From contig CALFFN010000024.1 of assembly GCA_937958185.1 (NCBI GenBank), positions 1 through 55,955 of the forward strand: DNA of 55,955 bases, in the 5' to 3' direction. The DNA comes from an uncultured Neglectibacter sp. (lineage in GTDB: Bacteria > Bacillota > Clostridia > Oscillospirales > Acutalibacteraceae). Numbering within the stretch: position 1 is the first letter of the stretch; each line of letters starts with the position of its first letter. The notes below the pieces were generated by a model, which was not told the DNA's origin, did not search any database, and was given only the letters and a program-made list of their open reading frames with translations. The position numbers and the translations under genes are program-made. This document shows positions 8,404 to 18,600 of the stretch, in pieces.

Positions 8404-8472
8404 CTTTCTCTTCCTTTCTGAATCAATTTTCTTTCTTGTTAGAATGCCCAATTATTTTGGGTTTTTTCAAGA

Positions 8473-9558
8473 CTAAAAAACGAAATCGCAGCTTTCCCGG
8501 ATCTTCATGGTCTCAAAGTAGGCGTTTTCCATGGGGATCCATTCTTCCAGGAACCGGCGGAGCATGAGTCCTCCGTTGCGTTCTAAAATGCGCGCGCTCT
8601 GTTCCGTGGAAGAAACAGACAGGAACACCTTGATATCATAATATTCCTGAAGCTCCGGGTGCATACTGTAGGAGCCTTCAAAAATATTGATTTTTTTCGG
8701 CTGCACCTCTACCGCGCCGCTCAGCTGCATGGTGGAGCAATCGAAGGGACGGAAGGAAAAAGGCTTTCCCGCCCGGACAGGCTCGCATATCTCCTCCCGG
8801 AAACGCTCCCTGTCCATGTTGCCGCCGATCTCACCCAGCCGCTCCGGCGTGCGTTTTTCCAGCGGCAGGAAAAAATCGTCCGCATGGAACACATTGCAGT
8901 CAAACAACTCGCTGAGCAGCTTTGCCAGGGTGCTTTTTCCCGACCCGCTGTTTCCGTCTATTGCCACATTCACGCTGCCCTTTTCCTTCAAGCAGCTTTC
9001 CATAGCGGCATACAGGGGTAGAAAATGACCGTATTCCCGGCGGATCACCCGATAGGCGGGCTGGTAGGCTTTTCGGTAGGATTCACTGTGGCGCACGGCG
9101 CCGCAGCCCTGTTTTCTGTACTCCTTCAGATAAGCCTCCACCTCCCCGGGGGCAAAGGGGAATAAGCTGTTCTGCTCCCTGCAAAGCTCCAGGAACAGCC
9201 GCAGCTTTTCCTCAAAAGCGAACCGCGCCGCTTTCGGCACGCCTTTAGCCGACTCCACGAAAATGCGGTTCATCATTTCCGGGGAAAGCTCCCGGCTGGC
9301 GGAAAGATTCATTCTGCAGAAGCTTCCGCACAGCGGAAAAAGGTAGGGCTTTTTCTTCTGTGTGTCCGTAAGTACGGCGATTTCCTTCTTCAGCAGCTCC
9401 AGGGACGCGGCTTCATCGTCTATCATGTGCCCGCCGCCAAATTCGGACTGGTACAGGTGCTTCACGTAATCGGCGATCTGCGCCTTGGGATAATTCTCCG
9501 CGCAGTCCAGCAGGAACTTTCTCGTTTCCCAGATATCTTGTTCTGTTGTGTGTATCAT
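8473..9558 (-). CDS. Uridine-kinase-like P-loop protein with extra N-terminal domain
   Basis: A 361-residue two-part protein. The C-terminal part (about residues 190-361) has a Walker A motif GNSGSGKST at 202-210 and a DDFF segment (FHADDFFLPL), typical of the uridine kinase/phosphoribulokinase family. The N-terminal part of about 185 residues (EFGGGHMI, LCGSFCRMNLS) is a separate domain that I cannot name. Substrate is unknown; nucleoside or small-molecule phosphorylation is inferred from the P-loop family only. ATG 9558 follows ACAAGGAGGAAAA. It is the last gene of the operon that starts at 13436. Confidence 0.78.
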   Translation of the reverse strand: MIHTTEQDIWETRKFLLDCAENYPKAQIADYVKHLYQSEFGGGHMIDDEAASLELLKKEIAVLTDTQKKKPYLFPLCGSFCRMNLSASRELSPEMMNRIFVESAKGVPKAARFAFEEKLRLFLELCREQNSLFPFAPGEVEAYLKEYRKQGCGAVRHSESYRKAYQPAYRVIRREYGHFLPLYAAMESCLKEKGSVNVAIDGNSGSGKSTLAKLLSELFDCNVFHADDFFLPLEKRTPERLGEIGGNMDRERFREEICEPVRAGKPFSFRPFDCSTMQLSGAVEVQPKKINIFEGSYSMHPELQEYYDIKVFLSVSSTEQSARILERNGGLMLRRFLEEWIPMENAYFETMKIRESCDFVF

Positions 9559-9595
9559 GGGTATTTTCCTCCTTGTATCAGCTTGCTCCATCACT

Positions 9596-10312
9596 TTACC
9601 GAAGTCCGGCAAAATCCATGAACTCAGCAAAGCTTCCGTGAGGGATATGGGAAAAGTCCCGCCCCTCTTCGTTGATGAGACAATCGGTCACCAGAAAAAC
9701 CGAAATGCCCAGCTCTCCTGCGGCTGTGTCCTCCTTGGCGTCGTTTCCCACCATCAGGCATTCCTCCGGGCGTTTCTTTACGTTCTCCAAAATTTCCCGG
9801 AAATAGGCGGGGTTCGGCTTGCAGAAGGAATATCCCTCGTAACTGGTCACTTCCAGAAAATCCTCCGGCACAAGCCCCAGCCAGGAAAGCCGGGTGCGCA
9901 CCGCCACAGCGGGAAACAGGGGGTTTGTCGCCAGGATCACGTCATAGCCCCGCCGCTTCAGACCGTCTACCGCCTGCTTTGCCAGAGGGTTTTTCCCCAC
10001 ATGATTTTTCACCCGGTCAAACTCTTCCCCGTAAAACCGGTCAAATACCGGGCGGAGCCGCAGCGCGTCCTCTCCCAGCTCCCGGGCAAACACCTCCCAG
10101 AACCGGGAAATGTTTTTCTCACTGCCGTCGTTTTTCACCATGGCGGCAGTGCCCTTCCACACGGCTGCCGTCAGCTTTTCGCTGTCGGTAAGCCCGTGCT
10201 CCGCGCCTTTTTTCGCCAGCTCCCCAAAATATGCCTTGACAAACACCTTCTCGTCCATGGGCAGCAGCGTCCCGTCCAGATCGAACAGCACGGTGGTAAT
10301 GCTTTGATTCAT
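9596..10312 (-). CDS. HAD-superfamily hydrolase (phosphatase-like)
   Basis: A 238-residue haloacid dehalogenase-type hydrolase. Motif I DLDGTLL has its nucleophile at Asp11 and acid/base at Asp13. Motif II is near ILATNP, motif III at KPNPAYF, and motif IV at MVGNDAKED. A helical cap domain lies between motifs I and II, as in C1-type small-molecule phosphatases. Its ATG overlaps the end of the DUF1667 gene by four bases (ATGA), indicating coupled translation. Substrate unknown; a phosphorylated sugar or polyol would fit the dehydrogenase neighbours, but that is inference. Confidence 0.87.
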   Translation of the reverse strand: MNQSITTVLFDLDGTLLPMDEKVFVKAYFGELAKKGAEHGLTDSEKLTAAVWKGTAAMVKNDGSEKNISRFWEVFARELGEDALRLRPVFDRFYGEEFDRVKNHVGKNPLAKQAVDGLKRRGYDVILATNPLFPAVAVRTRLSWLGLVPEDFLEVTSYEGYSFCKPNPAYFREILENVKKRPEECLMVGNDAKEDTAAGELGISVFLVTDCLINEEGRDFSHIPHGSFAEFMDFAGLR

Positions 10313-10686
10313 TCTCCGTCCTCCCGCTCGACTGCCTTTGACGCCACAATGCTGACGCCTGTTCCGGCAACGTTTTCGATCACCACATCGCCTATTTCCA
10401 CCGGGGCGGCGACCACCGCGTTCCGAATTTCGTCCATACAGTCAAATATTTTCCCCTTTGGGATATCCGTCGCCGTGCGCACAGGGACCACCGCCGCCTT
10501 CCCGCCTGTGACCCGCACTGTGGACGTGACCATTCGCACCGGGGCGGTAACCTCCCGCCTGCCGTATTCCTCACCGCGCTTGCAGGTGTTTCCCGAAACA
10601 GAAACCACCTCGCCCGCGTCGTTCAGCTCTACCCGCAAGGCGCAGCCCAGGGGGCAGCCGATGCAGGTCAGCTCTCGAGTTTCCAT
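10309..10686 (-). CDS. DUF1667 protein, putative iron-sulfur partner
   Basis: A 125-residue protein of the DUF1667 family. The N-terminal motif CIGCPLGC, followed by a later CKRG, gives four cysteines suited to an iron-sulfur cluster. Members are routinely found beside FAD-dependent glycerol-3-phosphate dehydrogenase-like genes in anaerobes, as here. The start at 10686 (METRELTC) follows AAAAGGAG. A role as electron-transfer subunit for the two upstream flavoproteins is inferred from context. Confidence 0.85.
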   Translation of the reverse strand: METRELTCIGCPLGCALRVELNDAGEVVSVSGNTCKRGEEYGRREVTAPVRMVTSTVRVTGGKAAVVPVRTATDIPKGKIFDCMDEIRNAVVAAPVEIGDVVIENVAGTGVSIVASKAVEREDGE

Positions 10687-10725
10687 AGTGATACTCCTTT
10701 TCTGAAGCTTTTTGCCGGACACCGT

Positions 10726-11997
10726 TTATGCCTCAGGGTCGCAGCCCGCCCAAATGACAATCTCCTGTTCTTTCCCGGTCAGTTGTTCCCGCTTGAGCAG
10801 GACCTGCTCCATCTCGCCCGGCGCCATCACAGGACGCTTCCGGCGCAGCAGCTCCTTGCCGTCCGCTAAAACCCGCACAGTGGCGTTTTTCAGGTTCTGT
10901 CCCACCCGGAACCGCACCACCAGCTGCTGTTCCATGCGTTCCCTGTCCACGGAGCAGGGCACGGTGTACCGCACAGCGCCCTGGGGTGCCAGCGGGATTT
11001 CCCTCCCTGCCGCTTTCCTTTTTCCCAGCACATAGGCGGCGCAGCTTTTGCCCGCCTGCTCCGCCTCCTCGGAGACGTAGTCCACCAGATCGTGGACATG
11101 CAGCACATTGCCGCAGGCAAACACCCCGGGAATACTGGTTTCCAGGCTTTCATTCACCTTCGGTCCGCTGGTCACCGGGGAGAGCTCCACGCCGATTTCC
11201 CGGGAAAGCTCGTTTTCGGGGATCAGCCCCACCGAAAGCAGCAGCGTATCGCAGGGAATGTTTTCCTCCGTGCCGGGAATGGGCTTCAAACGCTCGTCCA
11301 CCTGGGCGATGGTCACCCCTGTGACCCGCTCCTTGCCCTGAATGTCCACTACCGTGTGGCTGAGCTTCAGGGGAATGCCGTAATCGTCCAGGCATTGTAC
11401 GATATTCCGTTTCAACCCGCCGGAATAGGGCTGTATCTCCGCCACGCACTTTACCTTTGCGCCCTCCAGCGTCATGCGCCGCGCCATAATGAGACCAATG
11501 TCACCGCTGCCCAAAATGACCACTTCTTTGCCGGGAAGATAGCCCTCCCGGTTCACCAGCCGCTGCGCCGTTCCGGCGGAAAAAATGCCGGCAGGACGGC
11601 TGCCCGGCGTGTTCAGCGCCCCTCTGGGGCGCTCCCGGCAGCCCATGGCGAGCACCGCCGCCCTGGCTTCGATTTGCAGCAAACCGTCCTGACGGCTGAC
11701 GGAGGTGACAAGAATACCGTCCCCCTGCCGTTCCAGAGAAACGACGGTGGTTCCCAGCAGCGCAGGAATATGCATTTCCCGCGCTTTTTCGATATAGCGG
11801 GCGGCATATTCCGGTCCTGACAGCTCCTCCCGGAAAGTGTGCAGCCCAAAGCCGTTATGAATGCACTGGTTCAAAATGCCCCCCAGCTCCGGCTCGCGTT
11901 CCAGGATCAAAATGTCCTCCACGCCGCTTTCCCGGGCGGCAATGGCGGCTGCCAGCCCGGCAGGTCCGCCGCCGATCACAACAATTTCGTGTTTCAT
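10726..11997 (-). CDS. NAD(P)/FAD-dependent oxidoreductase (GlpB-like partner)
   Basis: A 423-residue pyridine nucleotide-disulfide oxidoreductase-like flavoprotein. An FAD-binding GGGPAGLAAA motif lies at residues 9-18, a second Rossmann motif ILGSGDIGL in the middle, and GVFACGN in the FAD-binding C-terminal region. There is no redox CxxxxC pair of the disulfide reductase type. The gene is sandwiched between the GlpA-like gene (11 bases upstream) and the DUF1667 gene (39 bases downstream). This three-gene set is a recurrent anaerobic module annotated around glycerol-3-phosphate oxidation; the real substrate is not shown by the sequence. Confidence 0.85.
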   Translation of the reverse strand: MKHEIVVIGGGPAGLAAAIAARESGVEDILILEREPELGGILNQCIHNGFGLHTFREELSGPEYAARYIEKAREMHIPALLGTTVVSLERQGDGILVTSVSRQDGLLQIEARAAVLAMGCRERPRGALNTPGSRPAGIFSAGTAQRLVNREGYLPGKEVVILGSGDIGLIMARRMTLEGAKVKCVAEIQPYSGGLKRNIVQCLDDYGIPLKLSHTVVDIQGKERVTGVTIAQVDERLKPIPGTEENIPCDTLLLSVGLIPENELSREIGVELSPVTSGPKVNESLETSIPGVFACGNVLHVHDLVDYVSEEAEQAGKSCAAYVLGKRKAAGREIPLAPQGAVRYTVPCSVDRERMEQQLVVRFRVGQNLKNATVRVLADGKELLRRKRPVMAPGEMEQVLLKREQLTGKEQEIVIWAGCDPEA

Positions 11998-12008
11998 ATT
12001 GCCCTCCC

Positions 12009-13436
12009 TCAGCGTATCTTTTCCAAAACGATTTTAGAATCCGCTCCGTTTTTGCGGATATCCCTCAAGTCCACCTGCCGCTCCCTTGCCAGCAGCTCCA
12101 TCACCCTGGGGGAGCAGAACCCGCTTTGGCAGCGCCCCATGCCCGCTCTGGTGCGGCGCTTTACGCCGTCCAGCGTCCTCGCGCCCAGGGTGCTGTGAAT
12201 GGCGTCCAAAATCTCTCCCTCGGAAACCTCCTCGCACCGGCAGACGATGGCTCCATAGGCCGGGTTTTCCTGAATTTTCCGTTTCCGCTCCTCCGGCGGC
12301 AGCTCCGCGATCCTCACAACGCCCTTCCGAATGGGGGTAAAGCTTTCTTTCTCCGGGAGACCCAGCTTTTCCGCCACCAAGCCCGCCAGATATTCCCCGA
12401 TCGCCGGGGCGCTGGAAAGCCCGGGAGATTCGATTCCCGCGGCGTCGAAAAAGCCGTCGGCGCTTTCTCCCAGCACAAAGTCGTCCTGTTTTTCATGGGC
12501 GCGCAGCCCGGTAAAGGAGGTGATGACCTGCCGCATGGGCAGCCTGTCCACCGCCAAAGCGGACTTTTCCCCTACCTCGGCAAGCCCCGCGGCAGTGGTT
12601 GCCGTGTTTTCTTTTTCCCCGGAATCCGCCGCCGTGGGACCCACCAGCAGATTACCATGGACGGTGGGGGACACCAGCACGCCCTTGCCGTACCGACCGG
12701 GCAGCTGGAACACGGTATGCGCCACATGGCTTCCGGCGCTTTTGTCCAGCAGCATATATTCTCCCCTGCGGGCAGTGATCTCCAGTTTTTCCTCGCAGAC
12801 CTGATTGTGCAGCTCATCGGCGTGCACACCGGCGGCGTTGACTATGATCTTGGCTTCCACATCTCCCTGCGCCGTGTGCAGCACCCAGCCAGCTCCTTTC
12901 CGCTCAATGCCAGTCACGGCAGTGTCAAAGCGGAACTCCACTCCGTTTTGGGCGGCGTTTTCCCCCAGCCCCAGCGTCAGCTCAAAAGGGCAGATAATGC
13001 CGGAGGTCTCCGCCAGCAGTGCGCCGCAAACCTCTTTTGTCAAGTTTGGCTCTATTCTTCTGGCTTCCTCTCCGCTCAGCACCCGCAGCCCGCTTACGCC
13101 GTTGGCTTCTCCCCGGCGGCGCAGCTCTGTGAGCTTGGGCAGGTCGGCTTCATTGAGGCAGGTCACCAGCGCGCCCACCCGCCGGAAAGGAATGTCCAAT
13201 TCCTGGGACAGCTGATCCATCATGGCGCTGCCCCGCACGTTCATTTTTGCCTTCCATGTCCCCGGCTCAGCGTCAAACCCGGCATGGACGATGGCGGAGT
13301 TCGCCTTGCTGGTGCCCTCGCATACGTCCGATTCTTTTTCCAGCACCAGAAAGCTTCCCTGCCGGCGGGAAAGCTCTCTCGCCACCGCGCAGCCTGTTAC
13401 GCCCGCGCCGACGATCACCACATCGTACTGCTTCAT
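12009..13436 (-). CDS. GlpA-like FAD-dependent dehydrogenase with BFD-type [2Fe-2S] domain
   Basis: A 475-residue member of the DAO/glycerol-3-phosphate dehydrogenase family. The N-terminus binds FAD (VGAGVTGCAVA), and the SKANSAIVHAGFDA segment is typical of GlpA/LhgO-type enzymes. The C-terminus carries a bacterioferritin-associated ferredoxin-like motif: CRC near residue 404, then CQSGFC near residue 440. Expected activity is oxidation of glycerol-3-phosphate or another 2-hydroxyacid, with electrons passed to the two downstream partners. First gene of the operon; RBS AGAGGAG. An upstream promoter is listed. Confidence 0.86.
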   Translation of the reverse strand: MKQYDVVIVGAGVTGCAVARELSRRQGSFLVLEKESDVCEGTSKANSAIVHAGFDAEPGTWKAKMNVRGSAMMDQLSQELDIPFRRVGALVTCLNEADLPKLTELRRRGEANGVSGLRVLSGEEARRIEPNLTKEVCGALLAETSGIICPFELTLGLGENAAQNGVEFRFDTAVTGIERKGAGWVLHTAQGDVEAKIIVNAAGVHADELHNQVCEEKLEITARRGEYMLLDKSAGSHVAHTVFQLPGRYGKGVLVSPTVHGNLLVGPTAADSGEKENTATTAAGLAEVGEKSALAVDRLPMRQVITSFTGLRAHEKQDDFVLGESADGFFDAAGIESPGLSSAPAIGEYLAGLVAEKLGLPEKESFTPIRKGVVRIAELPPEERKRKIQENPAYGAIVCRCEEVSEGEILDAIHSTLGARTLDGVKRRTRAGMGRCQSGFCSPRVMELLARERQVDLRDIRKNGADSKIVLEKIR

Positions 13437-13553
13437 GAAACTCCTCTTTTCCCGCAGAAATTCCTAATTCTATGATTGCCAAAAGATGTATAAAAGCCCG
13501 CCATTTTTTCCGAAAAAGGGGCGCGCTCTTTTTCTTTTTTTAAGACTTTCTCT

Positions 13554-13582
13554 ATCATAGCAGAAAATTGTCCTTCCCGCAA
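13554..13582 (-). promoter_or_regulatory. Sigma-A promoter of the GlpA-like operon
   Basis: TTGCGG (-35) and TATGAT (-10) with 17-base spacing on the minus strand, about 120 bases before the 13436 start. The remaining 13437-13877 interval holds poly-T stretches and no gene. Confidence 0.6.
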
Positions 13583-13811
13583 GGAAAACCTCTGCAAAGC
13601 GATAAAAGACAAAACAATCTCCTTCTAAAATAATTCTGCCCTTCCACTCTCTATCCTAAAACCTGCCGCACTCCCCAAAAATCATAATTTTGCAGGGTGC
13701 TTTTCGCCGCCATGATAAGCTATCCCCTGTAAAAAAGCAAGTTTTCTCTTTGGGTGTAAGCTTTTCTGCTTTGCGTTTCCCCGGCGGATTTCTCCTGCTG
13801 AAAAACACGCC

Positions 13812-13840
13812 TTGACAGATCCCCAAAAATCGTGGACAAT
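13812..13840 (+). promoter_or_regulatory. Sigma-A promoter of xylB
   Basis: A perfect TTGACA box, 17 bases, then GACAAT, ending 38 bases before the xylB ATG. No catabolite-responsive or repressor palindrome was obvious next to it. Confidence 0.7.
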
Positions 13841-13877
13841 GAGTGGAGAAAGGAAATCTTTGGGAAGAAGTGATTTT

Positions 13878-15398
13878 ATGGAATATTTGATCGGCATTGA
13901 CCTGGGAACCAGCGGCACAAAAACTGTGCTCTTTGACCGTGACGGCGCTGTGGTTTCCTCCGCTCTGGTGGAGTACCCCATGTACCAGGAGCAAAACGGC
14001 TGGGCGGAGCAGGACCCTGCCGACTGGTGGCACGCTGCCGTGGAGACCCTGCGCTCTGTGCTTGCCCAAAGCGCCATTGACCCTGCTGATGTAAAGGGGA
14101 TCGGCATTTCCGGGCAGATGCACGGGCTGGTCATGCTGGATAAGGGCGGCGCTGTGCTGCGGAAATCCATTATCTGGTGCGACCAGCGCACGGCGGCGGA
14201 GTGCGAGGAGATCACAGAGAAGGTCGGGGCAAAGCGGCTGATCGATATTACCGCAAATCCGGCTATGACGGGTTTTACCGCTTCCAAGATACTCTGGGTC
14301 AGGAAGCATGAGCCGGAGCTCTACGCAAAATGCGCCCACATTTTGCTGCCCAAGGACTATGTGCGCTATATGCTTACCGGGGAATTTGCCACAGAAGTAT
14401 CTGATGCTTCGGGTATGCAGCTTTTAGACGTACCCAACCGCTGCTGGAGCGCAGAAGTGCTGGAAAAACTGGAAATCGACCCGGCACTGCTGGGAAAGGT
14501 CTATGAATCCCCTGAAATCACCGGGACTGTCACTGCCGAAGCCGCAAAGCTCACCGGGCTGAAGGTCGGGACTCCCGTGGTGGGCGGCGCCGGCGACAAC
14601 GCCGCTGCCGCTGTGGGAACAGGCGTAGTGCATGATGGAAAGGCGTTCACCACCATTGGCACCTCCGGCGTGGTGTTCGCCCATACTGACGAAATCACGA
14701 TCGACCCCAAGGGCAGGGTCCACACCTTTTGCTGTGCCGTGCCCGGGGCGTGGCACGTGATGGGCGTGACCCAGGGCGCCGGGCTGTCCCTGAAATGGTT
14801 CCGGGATAATTTCTGTATGGCGGAGAAAGAAACCGCCGCCCGCATGGGTGTTGACCCCTATTATCTGATGGACAGGGAAGCCGAGCGCTCCCCCATTGGC
14901 TGTAACAGGCTGCTGTATCTGCCCTATCTGATGGGAGAGCGGACTCCCCACCTTGACCCGGACTGCCGCGGCGTATTTTTTGGGTTATCCGCAATCCATA
15001 CCCGGCAGGATATGCTGCGGGCGGTGATGGAGGGCGTAACCTATTCCCAACGGGACAGCGTGGAAATCCTCCGGGGCATGGGAGTAAATATCGGCGAAAT
15101 GATGGCGTGCGGCGGCGGTGGCAGCTCTCCCCTTTGGCGGCAAATGCTGGCGGACACCTACAATTGTCCCGTAAAGACTGTACGCTCTAAGGAAGGACCC
15201 GCCCTGGGCGCTGCCATTCTTGCCGGGGTCGGCGCTGGATTGTACCCCTCCGTACAGGAAGCTTGCGACATGATGATCCAGACAAATCCGCCCCAGCTTC
15301 CTATCCCGGAGAATGTTCCGCAATATGAACATTTCTATCAAATTTACACCTCCCTGTATCCGGCGTTGAAGGAAAATTTCAAGCTTTTGGCAAAATGA
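13878..15398 (+). CDS. xylB: Xylulokinase
   Basis: A 506-residue FGGY-family sugar kinase that phosphorylates D-xylulose for entry to the pentose phosphate pathway. The N-terminal phosphate-binding loop is GIDLGTSGTK. The signature SGQMHGLV near residue 82 is typical of xylulokinases rather than glycerol kinases. The C-terminal ATP-binding domain includes IGTSGVV and GGGGSSPLW. The start at 13878 (MEYLIGID) is the family's; the in-frame ATG at 13812 lies inside the promoter. It is a single gene without xylose isomerase or transporter nearby; rpe, acting in the same pathway, is about 5 kb away. Confidence 0.92.
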   Translation: MEYLIGIDLGTSGTKTVLFDRDGAVVSSALVEYPMYQEQNGWAEQDPADWWHAAVETLRSVLAQSAIDPADVKGIGISGQMHGLVMLDKGGAVLRKSIIWCDQRTAAECEEITEKVGAKRLIDITANPAMTGFTASKILWVRKHEPELYAKCAHILLPKDYVRYMLTGEFATEVSDASGMQLLDVPNRCWSAEVLEKLEIDPALLGKVYESPEITGTVTAEAAKLTGLKVGTPVVGGAGDNAAAAVGTGVVHDGKAFTTIGTSGVVFAHTDEITIDPKGRVHTFCCAVPGAWHVMGVTQGAGLSLKWFRDNFCMAEKETAARMGVDPYYLMDREAERSPIGCNRLLYLPYLMGERTPHLDPDCRGVFFGLSAIHTRQDMLRAVMEGVTYSQRDSVEILRGMGVNIGEMMACGGGGSSPLWRQMLADTYNCPVKTVRSKEGPALGAAILAGVGAGLYPSVQEACDMMIQTNPPQLPIPENVPQYEHFYQIYTSLYPALKENFKLLAK

Positions 15399-15439
15399 GC
15401 GTTTTAGGAGGGGTTGTGCTAAACTGAGCTATCCGCATA

Positions 15440-15477
15440 AAACAGCCGGGCTGGTGTTTCCCAGCCCGGTTGTTTTT
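15440..15477 (+). terminator. Terminator of xylB
   Basis: CCGGGCTGG pairs with CCAGCCCGG with flanking AACA/TGTT extension, then a T-run. Confidence 0.85.
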
Positions 15478-15505
15478 CTGCTATGTTACTGCAATTCAAA
15501 AATTG

Positions 15506-15544
15506 CAAGACGGGCAGCTCAGGAAACCCAAACTGCCCGTCTTG
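15506..15544 (-). terminator. Inverted repeat, likely terminator of the SLH gene
   Basis: CAAGACGGGCAG and CTGCCCGTCTTG form a perfect 12-bp stem. On the minus strand it is followed by CAATTTTTG. It lies about 80 bases past the SLH gene stop; a weaker GGGGCGGA/TCCGCTCC hairpin lies between (near 15560-15580). Confidence 0.6.
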
Positions 15545-15623
15545 CCGCTATAGACAAAGGGAGCGGATCACTCCGCCCCCTCTGTTTATGGGATATCTTA
15601 AAATTAAGTAGAGTTGAAACTCT

Positions 15624-18600
15624 TTACTTATTCAGGGCACGCACCAGGATAGCAGCAGCGTCGCAGCGCTGAATGTTAGCCTTGGGCATGTAATTGCCAT
15701 TGCTGCCCTTGATGATTCCTTCCTTAGCGCAAGCGGCTACAGCAGCCTTTGCCCAAGAGGAGATGGAAGCATCGTCCTTGAACTCAGTAGAAGTTGTACC
15801 CAGAGTCAGCTTCAGAGCCTTAGCAGTCATCTGAGCAGCAGCTTCACGTGTGATAGCGTTGCCAGGCATGAAGTGACCCTTGCCATCGCCGTTGATGATG
15901 CCGTTCTCTGCGCAGTAAGCGATAGCGCCCAGAGCGTAGTCATTCTTGGCAACGTCGGTGAAGGTGGTAGTGGTGTACTTCGCTGCTTCTTCCTCAACGC
16001 CCAGCATTCTGACAACCATCAGAGCAAAGTCTCTGCGGGTGACGTTGGTGCGAGGCAGGAACTGACCCTTATCATTACCCTTCACGATGCCAGCGCTTGC
16101 AGCAGCATAAACATCAGCGTAGAAGTAATCGGTAGCCTTCACATCGGAGAACTGCTCATTAGCAGTGACAGTTACGGTGTAAACCTTGGTGGTCTTGCCG
16201 TCTTCTGCAGTAACCGTAATGGTGAAGGGCTCGGAGACGTTGTACAGAGTTGTGTCAGCATCGTCAGGATCGGGAGTGCCAGCAATGCTCAGCACAGGAG
16301 TCTGAGCCAGCTTGGAAACCTCATACTCCATGGTGACCGCAGTCAGGTCGGTGCCATAGGGCAGGGTCACAGTAACGGTCTTGGCGGTCTTGTTGATAAC
16401 ACCAACGGTGTTGTTGACCTTCAGAGAAGTAACATCAGCGCCGGTCTCAGCAGGAGCAACCTTAACGGTTACAGTATAAGGAGTAGTAGCAGTTTGAGCT
16501 TCGTTCCCTACAATAATCTGAGCAGGAGCAGAAGCATCTTTCCAACTGCCGTCAAATACCTGAAGCTTATAGCCCTCGCCGTCAGCAACAACTTTCAGTT
16601 CACCAGTAGCACCAGCTGCATCGGGAATTTCAGAGGGCAGAGTGACGCCGCCATAGGTAACGGTAGCCAACTTGGAAGCCGTGTAATCAGCATAGAAAGT
16701 CTTGCTGCCGTCCTTGTAGGAATCGGGAACAGTGATTTCAACAGAGGTGCCGGAAACCTTAGCAGTAACCAGACCCTTGTCTGCGCTCAGAGCGGTCAGA
16801 GTATGACCAGTCTCGGCATCAGCAAACTTCACTTCTACATCGTAAACAGTCACATGACCCTTGTAAGGATCAGCGTCCAGATCAGTCATGGGAACAGTGC
16901 TTTTGCCAACCAGCTCAACCTTGGCTGCTTCATCGGCAACCACGATCTGCGTGGTAAACTTCTTTTCGCCGTTCTCAGTGGCAGTAGCAGCCAAATCCTG
17001 AATCTTAATGGTCTTGCACTTGGCTTCCTTGGGATCGGTATCAGCATCTTCTGCATTGTAGCCGCTTGCAATCACAGTGGCGTCCAGAGTGCCAGCCTTT
17101 GCAATGTACAGGGCGGCGCCCTCAGGCAGAGTGAAGGTGGGAACCATAACGGTTTCGTTGGTTGTGCCATTGTCTTCACCCGGACCCTTGTCAGAGAAGG
17201 GCAGGGTGATGGAGGCCTTTGTGCCGGAAACAGTTACATTGTAAGTGTTATCGGCAGTTACCTTATCAGACTGCTGAGCTCTAGAGAAGCTGAAACCGGA
17301 AACGGTCTTGCCGGTCTTTGCTGCTTCCTTCTTATAAACCAGCGTGTAAGTTACCTTGTCGCCGGTCTGAGAAGTCAGGGAAAGCGTATTGTTGTCCTTG
17401 AAAGGATCAGCAGTAGTGAAGTCAACCTCAGAATCGTAGTTGGTGGCAAAGCTCTTGGCAAAGGTGTAATTTGCCCAGGTGTTTACCGTGGTAACATCGG
17501 TGGCATAGGGAACAGTAAAGGTGATGGTGGTGCCGGAAATGACGCCAGCATAATCCTTCGCATTATCAGTGCCCTTATCTGTGGTCAGAGTTGCACCGGT
17601 GATGGCGGGGTTGCCATAGGGGTTCGGAGCAGTGGTGGCGGACAGCTCATAATACATATGAGTGGTGCCATCAACAGCAACAACGTCAACCAGAACTTCT
17701 TTGTCCTTCAGGTCGACTTCTGTGGTGTTAGCAGTAAATGCTGCACCAGCCACCTTTGCAATGGCAGCGCCGGTCGTGGTGGGAGTGAAGTTCAGCTTCA
17801 CTGCCGTCAAATCGGTGCTGTAAGGCAGAACCACGGTCAGCTTCTTCCCGTTGACCGTACCGGTCTCGGTAAAGGTGCCGGTCGCATTTCCTTCCGCGTC
17901 CTTGGTAGTGCCGGTAGCGGTAAAGGACTTAATGGTAGCGTCCTTGCTCTTCGTGATATCCACATGGACGGTATAAGCCTTTGTGGTAGTCTTATTAGAA
18001 GTAAAGGTCAGGGTATAATCCTGATTGTCGGCAACCTTGATATCGGTGCCGTCCTTGTCCTTCTTGGCGCCATTGGTGAACTCTTTTCCTGCCCATTCGG
18101 CTTTGGCAATCTTCACATCGCCGTTGTTGACCGCCCGATAGGCAATGGCAACAGCCTCATCGGGGTCAGTGCCCTCGGGCAGAGTAACAACATACTTACC
18201 AGTTTCCTCGTCCAGAACAGCAGCCACGCCGCCGACGGAAATCTGAGAAACAGGCTCCATCTCCTTGGTAACGATGGTGTAAGTATCGGTTGCGCCGTTC
18301 TGCGCGGTAACGGGCAGGGGAACGTCGGTGCCCACAATGCCGGTAGCGGTGGGATCAGCTGCGGGGAGCACAGGGTTCTCCAGCGTTGCCACTACAGCCT
18401 TAGCGCCGGCATAGCCCCAGGGAATGGTAAAGGTGATGGTCTTGCCGTTGATAACGCCCTTGATCTCACCATCCATTTTTGCTTCCTTGATAGCGACAGA
18501 GCCGCTGGGAGCAGGCTGGTTCATGGTCACGGTGTACTCAGCGCTTTCCTTCTTGCCGTCAGAAGAGACAGCCTTGAAGGTTACCTTCTTTGCACCGTTC

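Noticed and set aside
13878..15398. Glycerol kinase partner of the adjacent GlpA-like operon
   Set aside because: The SGQMHG signature is that of xylulokinase, and the gene is transcribed divergently from its own promoter.
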